This document shows, piece by piece, positions 62,603 to 64,000 of a stretch of DNA of 64,000 bases. The stretch is taken from contig OW799237.1 of the NCBI GenBank assembly GCA_941918925.1, positions 92,105,015 through 92,169,014 of the forward strand, read 5' to 3'. The DNA comes from Phyto melanocephala. Lineage: Eukaryota > Arthropoda > Insecta > Diptera > Rhinophoridae. Under the pieces are notes generated by a model. That model saw nothing but the letters and a program-made list of their open reading frames with translations, did not search any database and was not told the origin of the DNA. The translations under genes and the position numbers were made by a program. Each line of letters opens with the position of its first letter. Positions within the stretch are counted from its first letter, which is position 1.

Positions 62603-63522
62603 GTAAGTGTTGTGTTTTTCAAATACGATTTTCTAACAAAGCTGATAAGTTGTTCAGACATTAGGAATTCTTAAGAGAAACTGAAAACAGAATTATTATT
62701 TGTACTTAATACTTTTTAAAAGAGTACAAATACTCACAGAGAAAACAGTATCGGTTGTGAGTATCGCAGTTGTTGCCAATCGCATAGTTTAATTGTGGTA
62801 CTAGAATTTTACGGTTATAAGTACAGAATTTCGTTTCGGATTATAAATATGTAGTCAGCACTAATAAATTATGATTCTTGCAATAGAAATTTTATAAACA
62901 CAAATGAAAAGTTCGATTGCAAGAACTAAACCATTTGATTGGCAATGAATGTGACTTTCTGTTCTCTGGGTGCATAGGAAAGCTGACTAAGGGAATTGTG
63001 CTAGTCTCTGTTTGTTAGTGGAAATCACATTTACAGAGCCTTATGAAGAGTTATAGATTCGTACGTTGTTTCAATATATAATATATTTTTAAGTTTATAT
63101 TGGTATTGAAAATCAGTGAAGTCGATTCAAAAACGTTAGACTTTTATGATAGTTAAACAATTTTTATTTTTACAAATAACTTATATGGTACTAAATAGTT
63201 TTGGTAAACATTTCTCATTTGACTCATCGTAGTAAAATCGGTTAATAAATGACTGAGATATCGACAAAATTTGCGTTAAACAGTGTTATGCGCGGAAGTA
63301 ATCACACTTAGTCCATAATTCATCCCTTTCTGATACGTGATACATGGGATATCGCGTATTGCTAAGGGACGACGTCGTATACTTTATAACAAAATTTTTT
63401 AAGCGGAAGACAATTTAAAAAAAAAACTGGCAGAAAAATCCATTTTGAGTTGAGCTTACAAGTGCCATACAAAATATCAAAGCCGTTGTCCTGTTTTTAT
63501 TCCTTTTTATAAAATCCAGTTT
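62603..63522. other. probable intron; no coding exon seen
   Basis: AT-rich sequence after the donor. A stretch near 63320-63380 resembles part of the repeat at 4925-5620. Confidence 0.45.
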
Positions 63523-64000
63523 TTATACCCTTCACACAGTGAAAAAGGGTATATATAGGTTTGTCATTCCGTGTGAAATTTCTACAATTTTTATTTCCGA
63601 CCCCATAAAGTATATATTTTCTGAAAGCTTATGAATAGGGGAGTCGATTAAGCTCTGTCCGTCTGACCGTCTGTCCGTGTGTATGTTGAAATCAACTTTT
63701 AAAAGCCCCCCAACATCGCTTGGACCCGGGTGAGGTATTAAAATATTAGAAATATTTGGGAGTAGATTGGTATTGAAAATCAGAAATATCGGTACATAAA
63801 CAACTGAGATATGAGCAAAAATCCACGACCACCTCGATTTTTTTTTCACAAAAACAACATTACATTTATATATGTATGTTTTTTATATGTATGTATGTAC
63901 GTATTTCATATCGGATGAATGGTGATACAAACTACTGTTATTGCATGACTACACGTTGTGAAGGGTATATAAGATTCGGCACGGCCGAATATAGCGCTCT
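63523..64000. repeat. mini-me-like repeat running to the window end
   Basis: It starts TTATACCCTTCACACAGTG, carries TCCGTCTGACCGTCTGTCCG and GAGATATGAGCAAAAATCC, and reaches GTGAAGGGTATATAAGATTC and CACGGCCGAATATAGCGCTC at the last bases. It closely matches the reverse of 38.8-39.2 kb and probably ends just past the window. Confidence 0.7.

Overview
The window looks like nuclear DNA of a higher (brachyceran) fly, possibly a calyptrate such as a blow fly or a house/stable fly. The order-level call rests on very AT-rich sequence, spliced insect cuticle genes, and DD41D (rosa-like) mariners, DD37E elements, Helitrons and mini-me/DINE-1-like repeats carrying GTCY tracts. The family-level call is inference. 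Two real host genes are visible; almost everything else is transposable-element sequence at different stages of decay.

Host genes. (1) A cuticular protein gene with a Rebers-Riddiford (RR-1-like) chitin-binding domain runs right to left from 21333 to 6164. I assembled it by hand from eight coding exons: 21301-21333, 13547-13646, 12654-12683, 12269-12298, 7873-8044, 7799-7814, 6945-7108 and 6164-6668. All seven introns are GT-AG, the phases agree at every junction, and the total is 1050 nt (349 residues plus stop). Three of the exons are microexons (30, 30 and 16 nt). Reading through the donor of the 16-nt exon would give an alternative end without the chitin-binding domain. (2) The first coding exon of a related gene lies at 62030-62602 on the plus strand; the rest of it is beyond the window. 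Both genes share a GKY-x-HI / PYDGGYG motif and they point away from each other, separated by about 41 kb of repeats.

Mobile DNA, left to right. 4-639: a TIR element. 900-2814: mini-me-like repeats. 2817-4120: a near-intact rosa-like DD41D mariner. 9-14 kb: small TIR and foldback elements and a deleted mariner, all in introns of the cuticle gene. 14602-16042: a non-autonomous Helitron enclosing a LINE fragment. 17-24.9 kb: mini-me relatives, a large TAC microsatellite and a TIR element. 27.5-29.4 kb: a nested Helitron, a 715-bp insertion with a 15-bp target duplication, and a dead mariner. 32454-33730: a dead DD37E element. 34.3-35.4 kb: a very decayed mariner. 37079-37321: a rosa-derived foldback. 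37.3-39.2 kb: a LINE fragment and mini-me repeats. 40774-45432: a structurally intact Ty3/gypsy LTR retrotransposon with identical LTRs. 48661-49530: a Helitron with a tandem array. 53571-55641: a three-level nest. 57.5-60.2 kb: a Helitron fragment, a dead mariner and a 5'-truncated LINE. 63523-64000: another mini-me repeat.

The most striking structure is at 38.2-48.0 kb. A 2570-bp segment is present twice, in direct orientation and nearly identical, exactly flanking the LTR retrotransposon, which has no target-site duplication. This is what unequal exchange would leave if it used one or two copies of the element, but a haplotype-assembly artefact would look the same and must be excluded.
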